A stretch of 17,193 nt of DNA from Roseiarcus sp049514155 (GCF_049514155.1 NZ_JBEKVH010000079.1:1-17193), one strand, 5' to 3'; positions 7,095-13,961 are shown, counted from the stretch's first letter. Numbers and translations: made by a program. Notes: generated by a model not told the origin, from the letters alone.

Positions 7095-8158
7095 AGCGCC
7101 AACCGTCCGCGCATGACGACCGGGGCGCCCTCGCGCGGGATCAGTTTCCCGATCGGCCTGGGCGCGAGACCGTTGGCGGCGAGCGCCGCGAGCGCCGCGT
7201 CGGCGGCCTCCGCCGCGGCGAACGCGACCATGCCGAAGCCGCAGTTGAACGTGCGCAACATCTCCGCTTCGCCGACGCCGCCGGTCGCAGCGAGCCAGGC
7301 GAAGACGGGAGGCGGCGCGAAAGCGGACAGGTCGAGTTCGACCGCCAAGGCTTCGGGCAGCACGCGCGGCAGGTTGTCGGGAAAGCCGCCGCCGGTGACA
7401 TGGGCAAGCGCCAGCACGGCGTCGGCCGCCTTCAGCGTCGCCAGCAGCGGCTTGACATAGAGCCGAGTCGGTTCGAGCAGCGCGGCGGCGAGCGAGCGCT
7501 CGGGCGCGAACGGCGCCGGCTCGCCCCAGGCGAGGCCGCTCAGCGCGACGATGCGGCGAACCAGCGAAAAGCCGTTGGAATGGACGCCCGACGACGGCAG
7601 GCCGATCGCGACGTCGCCGGCCTTCAGCCCGGCGCGCGGCAGCAGCGTTCCGCGCTCGGCCGCGCCGACGGCGAAGCCGGCGAGGTCGAAATCGCCGTGA
7701 GCGTAGAGGCCGGGCATTTCCGCCGTCTCGCCGCCGATCAGCGCGCAGCCCGACTCGACGCAAGCGCGCGCGATGCCGGCGACGATCGCCGCGCCGATCG
7801 CCGGATCGAGCTTCGCGGTGGCGAAATAGTCGAGGAAAAACAGCGGCTCCGCCCCCTGGACGACGATGTCGTTGACGCACATGGCGACGAGGTCGATCCC
7901 GATCGTGTCGAGGATGCCGCTTTCGATCGCGATCTTGACCTTGGTGCCGACGCCGTCGTTGGCGGCGACGAGAACGGGATCGCGAAAGCCCGCCGCCTTG
8001 AGGTCGAATAGGCCGCCGAAGCCGCCAATCTCAGCTTCGGCGCCAGGGCGGCGCGTCGCCCGGACCAGCGGCTTGATGCGCTCGACCATGGCGTTGCCTG
8101 CGTCGACGTCGACCCCGGCGTCGGCGTAAGTCAGGCGCGGAGAGGCTTTCGAGGTCAT
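7091..8158 (-). CDS. purM: Phosphoribosylformylglycinamidine cyclo-ligase PurM (AIR synthetase)
   Basis: PurM closes the imidazole ring (FGAM to AIR) using ATP, the fifth step of purine synthesis. The 355-residue length is normal. The start MTSKASPRLTYADAGVDVDAGN is the family N-terminus. It is followed by the nucleotide-binding motif ANDGVGTKVKIA, the segment DIVVQGAEPLFFLDYFA, IGGETAEMPG, GLPSSGVHSNGFSLVR and AHVTGGGFPDNLPRVLP, all hallmarks of the family. The TGA overlaps the purN GTG. It lies 72 nt downstream of cydB; that gap carries a hairpin but no clear promoter, so purM may be partly transcribed from cydAB. There is nothing unusual in the protein itself. Confidence 0.97.
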   Translation of the reverse strand: MTSKASPRLTYADAGVDVDAGNAMVERIKPLVRATRRPGAEAEIGGFGGLFDLKAAGFRDPVLVAANDGVGTKVKIAIESGILDTIGIDLVAMCVNDIVVQGAEPLFFLDYFATAKLDPAIGAAIVAGIARACVESGCALIGGETAEMPGLYAHGDFDLAGFAVGAAERGTLLPRAGLKAGDVAIGLPSSGVHSNGFSLVRRIVALSGLAWGEPAPFAPERSLAAALLEPTRLYVKPLLATLKAADAVLALAHVTGGGFPDNLPRVLPEALAVELDLSAFAPPPVFAWLAATGGVGEAEMLRTFNCGFGMVAFAAAEAADAALAALAANGLAPRPIGKLIPREGAPVVMRGRLAL

Positions 8159-8201
8159 GGCGGCCTTGGCGAAACGCTGGCGCCGGGTTAGCGGCTCGGC
8201 C

Positions 8202-8227
8202 GGCGCAGCGCAAGGGCCGGCTGCGCC
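8202..8227 (-). terminator. Hairpin just after cydB, possible weak terminator
   Basis: GGCGCAGC and GCTGCGCC form an 8-bp perfect stem with a 10-nt loop, 3 nt downstream of the cydB stop. No T-run follows on the minus strand, so it is not a classic intrinsic terminator. It could attenuate transcription into purM, protect the cydAB mRNA end or act with Rho. The segment is also flanked by near-direct repeats of CGCC(G/C)GGTTAG at 8181-8191 and 8224-8234. Confidence 0.3.
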
Positions 8228-8230
8228 CGG

Positions 8231-9244
8231 TTAGTGGTAGCCGAGGTCGCCGCGCACCTTGCCGCGGAACACCCAGTATGACCAGCCGGTGTACATGAGG
8301 ATGATCGGCAGCAGGAACAGCGTGCCGATCAGCAGGAAGGCCTGCGTGCTGGAAGACGACGCGGCCTGCCACAGGGTGATGTGCGGCGGCGCGATCATCG
8401 GCCACAGGCTGATCGCGACGCCAAGATAGGAAAGCGCAAACAGGCCGATCGCGCCGGCGAACGGCCAGGCCTCGGCCCGGCTGGCGAGCGCGCGCCACTC
8501 CCCGTAGGCGACGAGGGCGGTGACGATCGGCACGGGCGACAAGAAGACGACGTTGGGCCATGAGAACCAGCGGCTGGCGATGTCGGCGTTCGTCAGCGGC
8601 GTCCAGACGCTGACGATCAGGATCGCCGCCAGCACGCCGACGAGACAGCGGCGGCCGAGCCGGCGCGCCCATTGCTGCAGATCGCCTTCGGTCTTGAGCA
8701 CCAGCCAGCCGGCCCCCAACAGGCTGTAACCGAACAGCAGCGCCACGCCGGTGAAGACCGAGAACGGCGTCAGGAAGTCGAGCGAGCCGCCGACGAACTG
8801 CCGCCCCTCGACCTGAAAGCCCTGAATGAAAGCGCCGAGCACCACGCCCTGGGCGAACGCGGCGACCGCCGACCCGTAGCAGAACCCATGATCCCATAGG
8901 CCGCGCCGCTCGGCGTCACGGAAACGGAACTCGAAGGCGACGCCGCGGAAAACCAGCGCCAGCAGCATCGCCAGAATGGGAAAGTAGACCGCCGGCAGAA
9001 TGACGGCGAAGGCGAGCGGGAACGCCGCCAGCAGGCCCACTCCGCCCAGAACCAGCCAGGTCTCGTTGCCGTCCCAGACCGGCGCCACCGAATTCATCAC
9101 CAGGTTGCGCGAAGCGAGGTCGGGCGCGAAGCCGTAAAGAATGCCGACGCCGAGATCGAAGCCGTCGAGCAGCACGTAGAGAAACACGCCAAACCCCAGG
9201 ATGGCGGTCCAGATCGGCACGAAGTCGAACATCGGCGCGCTCAT
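8231..9244 (-). CDS. cydB: Cytochrome bd-type quinol oxidase subunit II (CydB/CioB)
   Basis: CydB is the structural membrane partner of CydA in the bd-type quinol oxidase of the inner membrane. The 337-residue protein starts MFDFVPIWTAILGFGVFLYVLLDGFDLGVGIL and continues with APVWDGNETWLVLGG, LPAVYFPI, VFRGVAFEFRF and the ending GWSYWVFRGKV, all typical of the family, with several hydrophobic membrane helices. The ATG overlaps the cydA stop by 4 nt (ATGA), the usual coupled pair. The length is near that of CioB proteins and shorter than E. coli CydB, which agrees with the CIO-like form of its CydA. No cydX-like small gene and no cydDC transporter genes follow. Confidence 0.95.
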   Translation of the reverse strand: MSAPMFDFVPIWTAILGFGVFLYVLLDGFDLGVGILYGFAPDLASRNLVMNSVAPVWDGNETWLVLGGVGLLAAFPLAFAVILPAVYFPILAMLLALVFRGVAFEFRFRDAERRGLWDHGFCYGSAVAAFAQGVVLGAFIQGFQVEGRQFVGGSLDFLTPFSVFTGVALLFGYSLLGAGWLVLKTEGDLQQWARRLGRRCLVGVLAAILIVSVWTPLTNADIASRWFSWPNVVFLSPVPIVTALVAYGEWRALASRAEAWPFAGAIGLFALSYLGVAISLWPMIAPPHITLWQAASSSSTQAFLLIGTLFLLPIILMYTGWSYWVFRGKVRGDLGYH

Positions 9245-10659
9245 GGGTCTCTCGCTGCGTCTTGGCGGCTCGTGCGATCGTCGACCGGCAGCGCCTCGAC
9301 CGGCAGCGCCGGCCGGCCGGCCTCGATCGGCCCGGGCTCTGGCGCCGCCTCGCTTGGACCGGCGCGCACGATCCGCGCCATCAGCGCAATTCCCGAGGGA
9401 AACATCACCAGGTAGACGATCGCGTAGCCGATCAGGGAGACGACGACGTCGCCGCCGGCGAGCGAGGGCGACACCGAATCGGATGTGCGCAGCAGGCCGT
9501 ACACCGTCCACGGCTGGCGGCCGACTTCGGTCGTGACCCAGCCGGCCAGCACGGCGACAAAGCCGAGCGGCGAAACGAGCGTGCACAGGCGCAGAAACCA
9601 GTCGGTGTCGAACAGCCGGCCGCGCGCGCGCAGCCACAGGCTGGCGATCACCGTCGCCAGAAAGACCATTCCGAGGCCGACCATGACGCGGAAGGCGAAG
9701 AACGGGATGGCGACGGGCGGTCGCTGATCGGCGGGCCAGTCCTTGAGGCCGCGAATCGTCCCGTTCGGGTCATGCGTGAGGATGAGACTGCCGAGATCGG
9801 GAACGGCGATCTCGTAGCGGTTCGTCTCCGCCTTCTGGTCGGGAACGGCGAACAGCGTCAGCGGCGCGCGGCTGACGGTGTCCCAGCGCGCCTCGATCGC
9901 CGCGAGCTTGGCCGGCTGATAGGCGAGCGTGTTGAGGCCCTGCTGGTCGCCGAGCAGGATCTGCAGCGGCGCGAGCGCGGTCAGCAGCCAAAGGGTCATC
10001 GACAGCATCGTGCGCGCTTCGGCGATGAAGCGCCCGCGCCGCAGATAGAAGGCGGCGACGCCGACGACGACAAGAGCGGCGGTGACGTAGAAGCCGACGA
10101 CCGTATGCGTCAGCCGATAGGGAAAGGAGGGGTTGAAGACGATCTCGGTCCACGACTTGGGAAAGAACCGTCCGTCGACGATCTCGTAGCCCGCCGGCGT
10201 CTGCATCCAGCTGTTGGCGGCGAGAATCCAGAAGGACGAGAACAGGGTGCCGATCGCCACCATCAGCGCGGCGAAGAAATGGGCCCAGCGCGGCACGAGC
10301 TTGCGGCCGAACAGCAACACGCTGAGAAACGCCGCTTCGAGGAAGAACGCCATCAGGGCTTCGTAGGCCAGCAGCGGCGAGAGGATGTTGGCGGTCGCGT
10401 CGGAGAAGCGGCTCCAGTTGGCGCCGAATTGAAACGGCATGACGACGCCGGAAACGACGCCCATGCCGAACGACACCGCGAAGATCTTGGTCCAGAAGCT
10501 CGACAGCCGGAAATAGACCGTGCGCCCGGTGGCAAAATGAAGCCCTTCGAGCAGCGCGACGAAGGAAGCGAGCCCGACCGTGAAGGCGGGCAGGAGAATG
10601 TGCCAGGCGATGACCCATGCGAATTGCAGGCGGGAAAGGATGACCGGATCTAGTTGCAT
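9241..10659 (-). CDS. cydA: Cytochrome bd-type quinol oxidase subunit I, short Q-loop (CioA-like CydA)
   Basis: CydA carries the three hemes and the quinol site of bd oxidase, which reduces O2 to water without pumping protons. In the 472-residue protein the ligands line up with E. coli: H20 (H19), E100 and E108 (E99, E107), H185 (H186), M326 (M393) and E378 (E445), the last just before GRQPW (380-384). The offset jumps to 67 residues between H185 and M326, so the Q-loop is the short S-type found in cyanide-insensitive oxidases. The ATG at 10659 has AGGA upstream; a GTG at 10680 is an alternative. The C-terminal 40 residues are Pro/Ala/Glu-rich and cytoplasmic-looking. The role is oxygen use under low O2 or when heme-copper oxidases are poisoned. 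Confidence 0.95.
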   Translation of the reverse strand: MQLDPVILSRLQFAWVIAWHILLPAFTVGLASFVALLEGLHFATGRTVYFRLSSFWTKIFAVSFGMGVVSGVVMPFQFGANWSRFSDATANILSPLLAYEALMAFFLEAAFLSVLLFGRKLVPRWAHFFAALMVAIGTLFSSFWILAANSWMQTPAGYEIVDGRFFPKSWTEIVFNPSFPYRLTHTVVGFYVTAALVVVGVAAFYLRRGRFIAEARTMLSMTLWLLTALAPLQILLGDQQGLNTLAYQPAKLAAIEARWDTVSRAPLTLFAVPDQKAETNRYEIAVPDLGSLILTHDPNGTIRGLKDWPADQRPPVAIPFFAFRVMVGLGMVFLATVIASLWLRARGRLFDTDWFLRLCTLVSPLGFVAVLAGWVTTEVGRQPWTVYGLLRTSDSVSPSLAGGDVVVSLIGYAIVYLVMFPSGIALMARIVRAGPSEAAPEPGPIEAGRPALPVEALPVDDRTSRQDAARDP

Positions 10660-10707
10660 CGCTCGTCCTGAGACGGCCACTGCGCCGGCCGTCGCGGCGC
10701 CATGACG

Positions 10708-10733
10708 GGGAGACTACCGTCGCAGGCTCTCCC
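10708..10733. promoter_or_regulatory. Inverted repeat upstream of cydA, candidate operator
   Basis: GGGAGA and TCTCCC are perfect 6-bp inverted copies separated by 14 nt, about 50 nt upstream of the cydA start in the divergent intergenic region. A TAGTCT hexamer (minus strand) overlaps the repeat and may be the -10 box of cydA, with a weak TCGCCA 17 nt upstream. No FNR-type TTGAT-N4-ATCAA site is seen in this region. Confidence 0.25.
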
Positions 10734-10786
10734 TGGCGATGGCAATTTTTCGCTCACGAGGAGCCGCGCCGATTCGCGTCCGGTCG

Positions 10787-10815
10787 TTGCGCGGGCCGCC
10801 GCCAGCCCCTAGGCT
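10787..10815 (+). promoter_or_regulatory. Candidate sigma-70 promoter of the 108-aa gene
   Basis: TTGCGC (10787-10792) and TAGGCT (10810-10815) are spaced by exactly 17 nt, 60 nt before the ATG at 10875. The hexamers match 4 and 3 of the 6 consensus positions, acceptable for a GC-rich alphaproteobacterium. It is the best -35/-10 pair I found in this divergent region. Confidence 0.35.
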
Positions 10816-10874
10816 CGCTGAAACGGCGCAGGCGACGAAGTGACGAACGCCGCGCCGCCGACGCGGAGAACGCC

Positions 10875-11201
10875 ATGAAGGTCGTGGTCAATCCCGACGG
10901 CTCGACGACCGTGTCGTGCGACGGCTCGACGGTGACGATCAATCCGCCGGCGCCGGCGCCAACGCTCGAGGCGAGCGCCGGCGGCGCGCCGGACCCCGGC
11001 GCCGTTTCGGCACTGATCGCCGCGCGGCGCCGTCAGGGCGAGGGAAGGCCTGGCGAAGAGGCCGACGCGGACGGCGTGGCGCATGCGCTGGTCCTTCACG
11101 GTCAGGGCGAGATCGACGTCGACCGCATCCGCCGCCTGCTCGACGACGCCGGCCTCGAGCATCTGGCGATCGAGATCACCCCGCCGCCGCGCCACGGCTG
11201 A
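10875..11201 (+). CDS. Conserved-looking hypothetical protein, 108 aa
   Basis: I do not recognise this protein. It is very probably real: the ATG has a GGAG ribosome site 8 nt upstream, a promoter-like pair lies before it, and codon third positions are almost all G or C. The N-terminus (MKVVVNPDGSTTVSCDG, then STVTINPP) contains two DGST repeats that suggest a small beta hairpin, with one Cys. A Pro/Ala-rich spacer follows (about 26-45). The C-terminal part, about residues 65-108, ends in DVDRIRRLLDDAGLEHLAIE, an alpha/beta-like segment. There is no signal peptide or membrane segment, so it should be cytosolic. It is divergent from cydA and convergent with the PPK2 gene; neither shows its role. 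Confidence 0.75.
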   Translation: MKVVVNPDGSTTVSCDGSTVTINPPAPAPTLEASAGGAPDPGAVSALIAARRRQGEGRPGEEADADGVAHALVLHGQGEIDVDRIRRLLDDAGLEHLAIEITPPPRHG

Positions 11202-11255
11202 CGATCGGTTCGCCGGCGCGCGCCAGGGGAGATGGCCCGAGCGCCGCGAACGCGG

Positions 11256-12149
11256 TCATTCCCCGCCGCCGCGCCTGGCGCGCGGTCGACGGGGGGCCGG
11301 CTCGAGCGCCTGGGCGACCTCAGCCGGATTGAGTCCGAGCGCGCGCTTGGCTTCTTTCAGCAGGGCGGGGTCGATCGGGCGCGGCTCGAGCGAGACCCCC
11401 TCGCCCAGCCGTTCCTTGAGGATGCGAAAGACCGCGACCCGTCCGAACAGCTTGTTGTTGGCGGGAACGAGGTGCCAGGGCGCTTGCTTGGTCGAGGTCT
11501 TGTCCATCATGTCCTCGATCGCCGTCACGTAATCCGCCCAGCGCGCGCGGTTGCGGAAGTCCTCGTAGGACAGCTTCCAGCGCTTGACCGGATCGGTAAG
11601 CCGGGCGCGAAAGCGCTTGAGCTGCTCGTCGGCGGTGATGTGGAGGAAGACCTTGACCAGCCGCACGCCCGAGTCGATCAGCATGCGTTCGAACGCGTTG
11701 ATCTCGCGATAGGCGCGCCGCCATTCCTTCTCGGTGGCGAAGCCCTCGACGCGCTCGACCAGCACCCGCCCGTACCACGAACGGTCGAAAGCGACGATGT
11801 GGCCGTTCTCCGGCAGGCGGCGCCAGAATCGCTGCAGATAGTGCTGGGCGCGCTCATGCTCGTCGGGCGAGGCGATCGGACTGACGCCGAAGCTGCGCGG
11901 GTCGAGCGCCCAGCCGAGGCGGCGCACGACGCCGCCCTTGCCAGCGGTGTCCCAGCCCTCGAGGACGATGATCGCGCGTTCCGGCGTGCCGAGATAGGCC
12001 TGCTGGATGAGCTGCAGCACCCCTTGCAGCGAGGCCAGGCGCCGCTCGTAGTCGGCGAAGTCGAGCTTGGGATGGTCGACGACGTCGGCGAGCCGCGGCC
12101 GACGCGTGACGACAAACGCCTTCGCTGCCAGCGCGTGGTCGTTCGACAC
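11256..12149 (-). CDS. ppk2: Polyphosphate kinase 2 (PPK2) family protein
   Basis: PPK2 enzymes move phosphate between polyphosphate and nucleotides, mostly making GTP/ATP or ADP from polyphosphate. This 297-residue protein has one PPK2 domain: Walker A EGWDTAGKGG (64-73), LDPRSFGV, the lid motif FDRSWYGRVLVERVEGF (from 121), INAFERML and FLHITADEQLKRF, ending with APWHLVPANNKLFGRVAVFRIL. All key residues are present. I chose GTG 12149 because GAGGGG lies 7 nt upstream and the codons before it (AAA, TTT, CGA) look non-coding; an ATG at 12212 would add 21 residues. Subclass (AMP, ADP or GDP use) is not certain. Single-domain length fits class I or III. It stands alone, convergent with the 108-aa gene. 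Confidence 0.92.
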   Translation of the reverse strand: MSNDHALAAKAFVVTRRPRLADVVDHPKLDFADYERRLASLQGVLQLIQQAYLGTPERAIIVLEGWDTAGKGGVVRRLGWALDPRSFGVSPIASPDEHERAQHYLQRFWRRLPENGHIVAFDRSWYGRVLVERVEGFATEKEWRRAYREINAFERMLIDSGVRLVKVFLHITADEQLKRFRARLTDPVKRWKLSYEDFRNRARWADYVTAIEDMMDKTSTKQAPWHLVPANNKLFGRVAVFRILKERLGEGVSLEPRPIDPALLKEAKRALGLNPAEVAQALEPAPRRPRARRGGGE

Positions 12150-12324
12150 GCCCGCCCCTCGCCCCCGGCCGACTTTCGCGCCGGCGAGGCCAAAGCGTCG
12201 GCCTTTTGCCATGACGACGCAACCGCAAATCGCCGCCACGGGGCCGCATCCGATCGAATTTTAGCGATCTGGGCGCCGTAACGTTAGGTATCCTTTCGGC
12301 GCCGGCCGGCCTACAGGCGGCGTT

Positions 12325-12382
12325 TTAACCCTTCGTTAAGACTTGGCCCCAAACAGTGGCGAGGCCGTAATGATTCGGAGTC
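12325..12382. promoter_or_regulatory. CtrA-like box TTAA-N7-TTAA with two GANTC methylation sites
   Basis: TTAA-CCCTTCG-TTAA at 12325-12339 is an exact match to the CtrA core (TTAA-N7-TTAA). GATTC (12372-12376) and GAGTC (12378-12382) follow; GANTC is the CcrM methylation sequence. CtrA and CcrM together set cell-cycle timing of many alphaproteobacterial promoters. The site lies in the 311-nt gap (12150-12460) between the PPK2 gene and the 73-aa gene, so it could act on either. No clear -35/-10 pair was found for either gene. The rest of the gap holds nothing else I recognise. Confidence 0.5.
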
Positions 12383-12460
12383 GGTTGGACGCGCCGACAC
12401 CGGCCCTGCGAGGCCCAAGCCGCCATCAAGGCCGGCGTGCGTCGAGGCGAAGGCGCTACA

Positions 12461-12682
12461 ATGCCGCTTTCCACAATCCTGCGCGTCGGCTTCGACGCTG
12501 ACGTCACGCACTTGCGCGGCGACCTCAAACGGCCATCCGCGCCGCAGAAACGCAAAACCGCCGATCCGACCTCCGACCCGGAGGTTGAGGCGAGCGGATT
12601 TCTCGTCGTCAACGAAGGCGCGCCGTCGACCACCGGTCTGTCGATTCTCGCCCAAGCGCTCGCGGCCTACAGCGAGAACTGA
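12461..12682 (+). CDS. Small hypothetical protein, 73 aa
   Basis: I do not recognise this protein. It starts MPLSTILRVGFDADVTHLRG and ends in a hydrophobic/amphipathic helix-like stretch (GLSILAQALAAYSEN), with a charged middle (KRPSAPQKRKTADPTSDPE). It has no signal peptide or membrane helix. The ATG at 12461 has AAGG about 9 nt upstream; an in-frame ATG at 12437 would add eight residues but has no better site. Coding is supported by good third-position GC and the CtrA-like box upstream. Open frames on the other strand over the same bases make it less sure than its neighbours. A strong hairpin follows the stop. Confidence 0.55.
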   Translation: MPLSTILRVGFDADVTHLRGDLKRPSAPQKRKTADPTSDPEVEASGFLVVNEGAPSTTGLSILAQALAAYSEN

Positions 12683-12705
12683 CCGTCGATCCGCCCAGCG
12701 CCCAG

Positions 12706-12730
12706 GCGGCGGTTCTCGTCGAACCGCCGC
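12706..12730. terminator. 10-bp hairpin between two convergent genes
   Basis: GCGGCGGTTC and GAACCGCCGC form a perfect 10-bp stem around a 5-nt loop, in the 76-nt gap between the convergent 73-aa gene and the Gly/His-rich gene. A T-run is missing on both sides, so it is not a textbook intrinsic terminator. Position and stability still suggest a two-way transcription block or mRNA 3' end protector. Confidence 0.5.
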
Positions 12731-12758
12731 GAGCGCTAGCTAGACCAGCCTTGACCCT

Positions 12759-13181
12759 TTAGTGGTGTGGCCACACGTGCCCGCCGCTCATATGCGGACC
12801 GTGGCCCACGAACGGCCCATGACCATGACCCCACGGGCCATGACCCCACGGGCCATGACCCCACGGGCCATGACCCCACGGGCCGCGCCCGTAACCGCCG
12901 CGCCAGCCGTGCCAGCCGTAGGGGCCGCCCCAGCCGAAGCCGTTGTTCCAAGCGTAGCCGCACCAATACCAGCCGGGGCCGTGCCAGCCGACCGGATACC
13001 AGCAGTAATTGTATCCGCCCCAGAAGAACTGCGCCTTCTCGACCGGCGCCATCTGATGCTGGAGGTCGGCGACGCCCGGACCGCCGTAGCTCATTGCGGC
13101 CTGGGCCTGGGTGGCCAGCGGGAGGGCGACCGCGGCGGCGAGCGCCGTCGACAGTCCCAGCGCAGCCAAGAATTTGCTCAT
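12759..13181 (-). CDS. Secreted Gly/His/Trp-rich repeat protein
   Basis: This 140-residue protein has a clear signal peptide (MSKFLAALGLSTALAAAVAL, cleavage likely after TQAQA near residue 28), so it is exported. The mature part is rich in Gly, Trp, Tyr and His, with two Cys in YNYCWYPVGW and WYWCGYAW, then a tail of GPWGH pentapeptide repeats and a His-rich end (MSGGHVWPHH). The start has an excellent GGAGG site 7 nt upstream. Similar Gly/aromatic proteins are sometimes labelled sulfur-globule family, but that label does not give a function. The His-rich tail could bind metal, which is inference. It is divergent from the phosphatidyltransferase operon and has a leader hairpin. Confidence 0.85.
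   Translation of the reverse strand: MSKFLAALGLSTALAAAVALPLATQAQAAMSYGGPGVADLQHQMAPVEKAQFFWGGYNYCWYPVGWHGPGWYWCGYAWNNGFGWGGPYGWHGWRGGYGRGPWGHGPWGHGPWGHGPWGHGHGPFVGHGPHMSGGHVWPHH
12825..12884. repeat. Four perfect 15-bp tandem repeats inside the Gly/His-rich gene
   Basis: The unit ATGACCCCACGGGCC occurs four times head to tail without a mismatch and encodes the GPWGH pentapeptide on the minus strand. Perfect identity at DNA level, including third positions, indicates recent expansion. Because the unit is a multiple of three, slippage changes protein length without breaking the frame. Confidence 0.95.
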
Positions 13182-13200
13182 GTTGAGCCTCCACGTTGAG

Positions 13201-13221
13201 GGTCGCCTACGCGAGGCGACC
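13201..13221 (-). promoter_or_regulatory. Leader stem-loop of the Gly/His-rich gene
   Basis: GGTCGCCT and AGGCGACC form a perfect 8-bp stem with a 5-nt loop, ending 19 nt before the ATG and directly upstream of the GGAGG ribosome site on the minus strand. It may stabilise the mRNA or control translation. The rest of the divergent gap (13222-13399) holds another small inverted repeat, AATCCG-N6-CGGATT at 13283-13300, of unknown meaning. I see no clear -35/-10 pair for either gene. Confidence 0.4.
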
Positions 13222-13399
13222 TCGACACTACAAAAGTGACGATACTTCGGAAATGTGGCGGATGTCGCCGCTTCCGTTCACAAATCCGGCGCCTCGGATT
13301 CGCGCCGCCGCAAGAAACGCGCATAAATGCCAGAAGCGCGAAGCGCGAATCGCATGCGTCGCCGCGCGGGCGGCCGTGGCAGGGGGCGTCGGGTTCTTC

Positions 13400-13951
13400 A
13401 TGGGCGGCTCGTGGGTCTTCGCCAATCTGCCGAACCTCATCACCCTCGCGCGCCTCTTGCTGACGCCGATGGCGGTGACGATGATCGTTTCGCAGCGCTT
13501 CGTCGCGGCGTTCCTCATCTTCGTCGCCGCCGGCGCCTCCGACGCGGTCGACGGCTTCATCGCCAGGCGCTTCGACCTGCGCTCGGAACTCGGCTCCTAT
13601 CTCGACCCGCTGGCCGACAAGGCGCTGGTCAACTCGATGTACATCGCCCTGGCGATGATCGGCGTCGTCTGGCCGGCGCTGGCGATCCTCGTCGTCTCGC
13701 GCGACCTGATGATCCTCGCCGCCGTGCTGATTTCCTGGCTGCTCGGCAAGCCGGTGGCGATCCGACCGGTGTGGATCTCGAAGTTCAACACCCTCGCCCA
13801 GATCGCCTTCGCAGCGCTGGCGCTCGGCGCCCGCGCCTTCGGCTACGACGACTCGGCGTTGTCCGACAAGCTCGCCTGGGTGGTGGCGGCCTCGACGTTG
13901 GCTTCGGGCGGGGTTTATATCGCCCAATGGCTCGATCACATGAGCCGCTGA
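13400..13951 (+). CDS. CDP-alcohol phosphatidyltransferase family protein
   Basis: These membrane enzymes join a CDP-activated lipid to an alcohol such as glycerol-3-phosphate, making phospholipids. The 183-residue protein has NLPNLITLARLLLTP near the N-terminus (9-23) and the full catalytic motif D-x2-DG-x2-AR-x8-G-x3-D-x3-D with D48, D51, D69 and D73. Several hydrophobic helices follow. PgsA-like (phosphatidylglycerophosphate synthase) or cardiolipin-synthase-like use is possible; the acceptor cannot be told. The ATG at 13400 gives the usual family start. An upstream open frame to 13196 has non-coding-like composition. AGGGGG lies about 13 nt upstream, a little far. It is the first gene of a tightly packed plus-strand operon ending with hdaA. 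Confidence 0.9.
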   Translation: MGGSWVFANLPNLITLARLLLTPMAVTMIVSQRFVAAFLIFVAAGASDAVDGFIARRFDLRSELGSYLDPLADKALVNSMYIALAMIGVVWPALAILVVSRDLMILAAVLISWLLGKPVAIRPVWISKFNTLAQIAFAALALGARAFGYDDSALSDKLAWVVAASTLASGGVYIAQWLDHMSR

Positions 13952-13961
13952 GCGCCGCCCC

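Noticed and set aside
7095..7880. Further upstream extension of the purN-ppk frame
   Set aside because: It overlaps purM in another phase and reads as Arg-rich shadow; the purN GTG overlapping the purM stop is the natural start.
9262..10653. 463-codon plus-strand open frame over cydA
   Set aside because: Antisense shadow of cydA, which has all its heme ligands; the translation is charged low-complexity sequence.
11232..12281. 349-codon plus-strand open frame over the PPK2 gene
   Set aside because: Antisense to a gene with intact Walker A and lid motifs; no independent coding signs.
12825..12884. Short repeats considered as a CRISPR array
   Set aside because: The 15-bp units are directly adjacent with no spacers and lie in frame inside a coding gene.
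13196..13399. 68-residue N-terminal extension of the CDP-alcohol phosphatidyltransferase
   Set aside because: Codon use is unlike the rest of the gene, it has no family similarity, and it overlaps the leader hairpin of the divergent gene.
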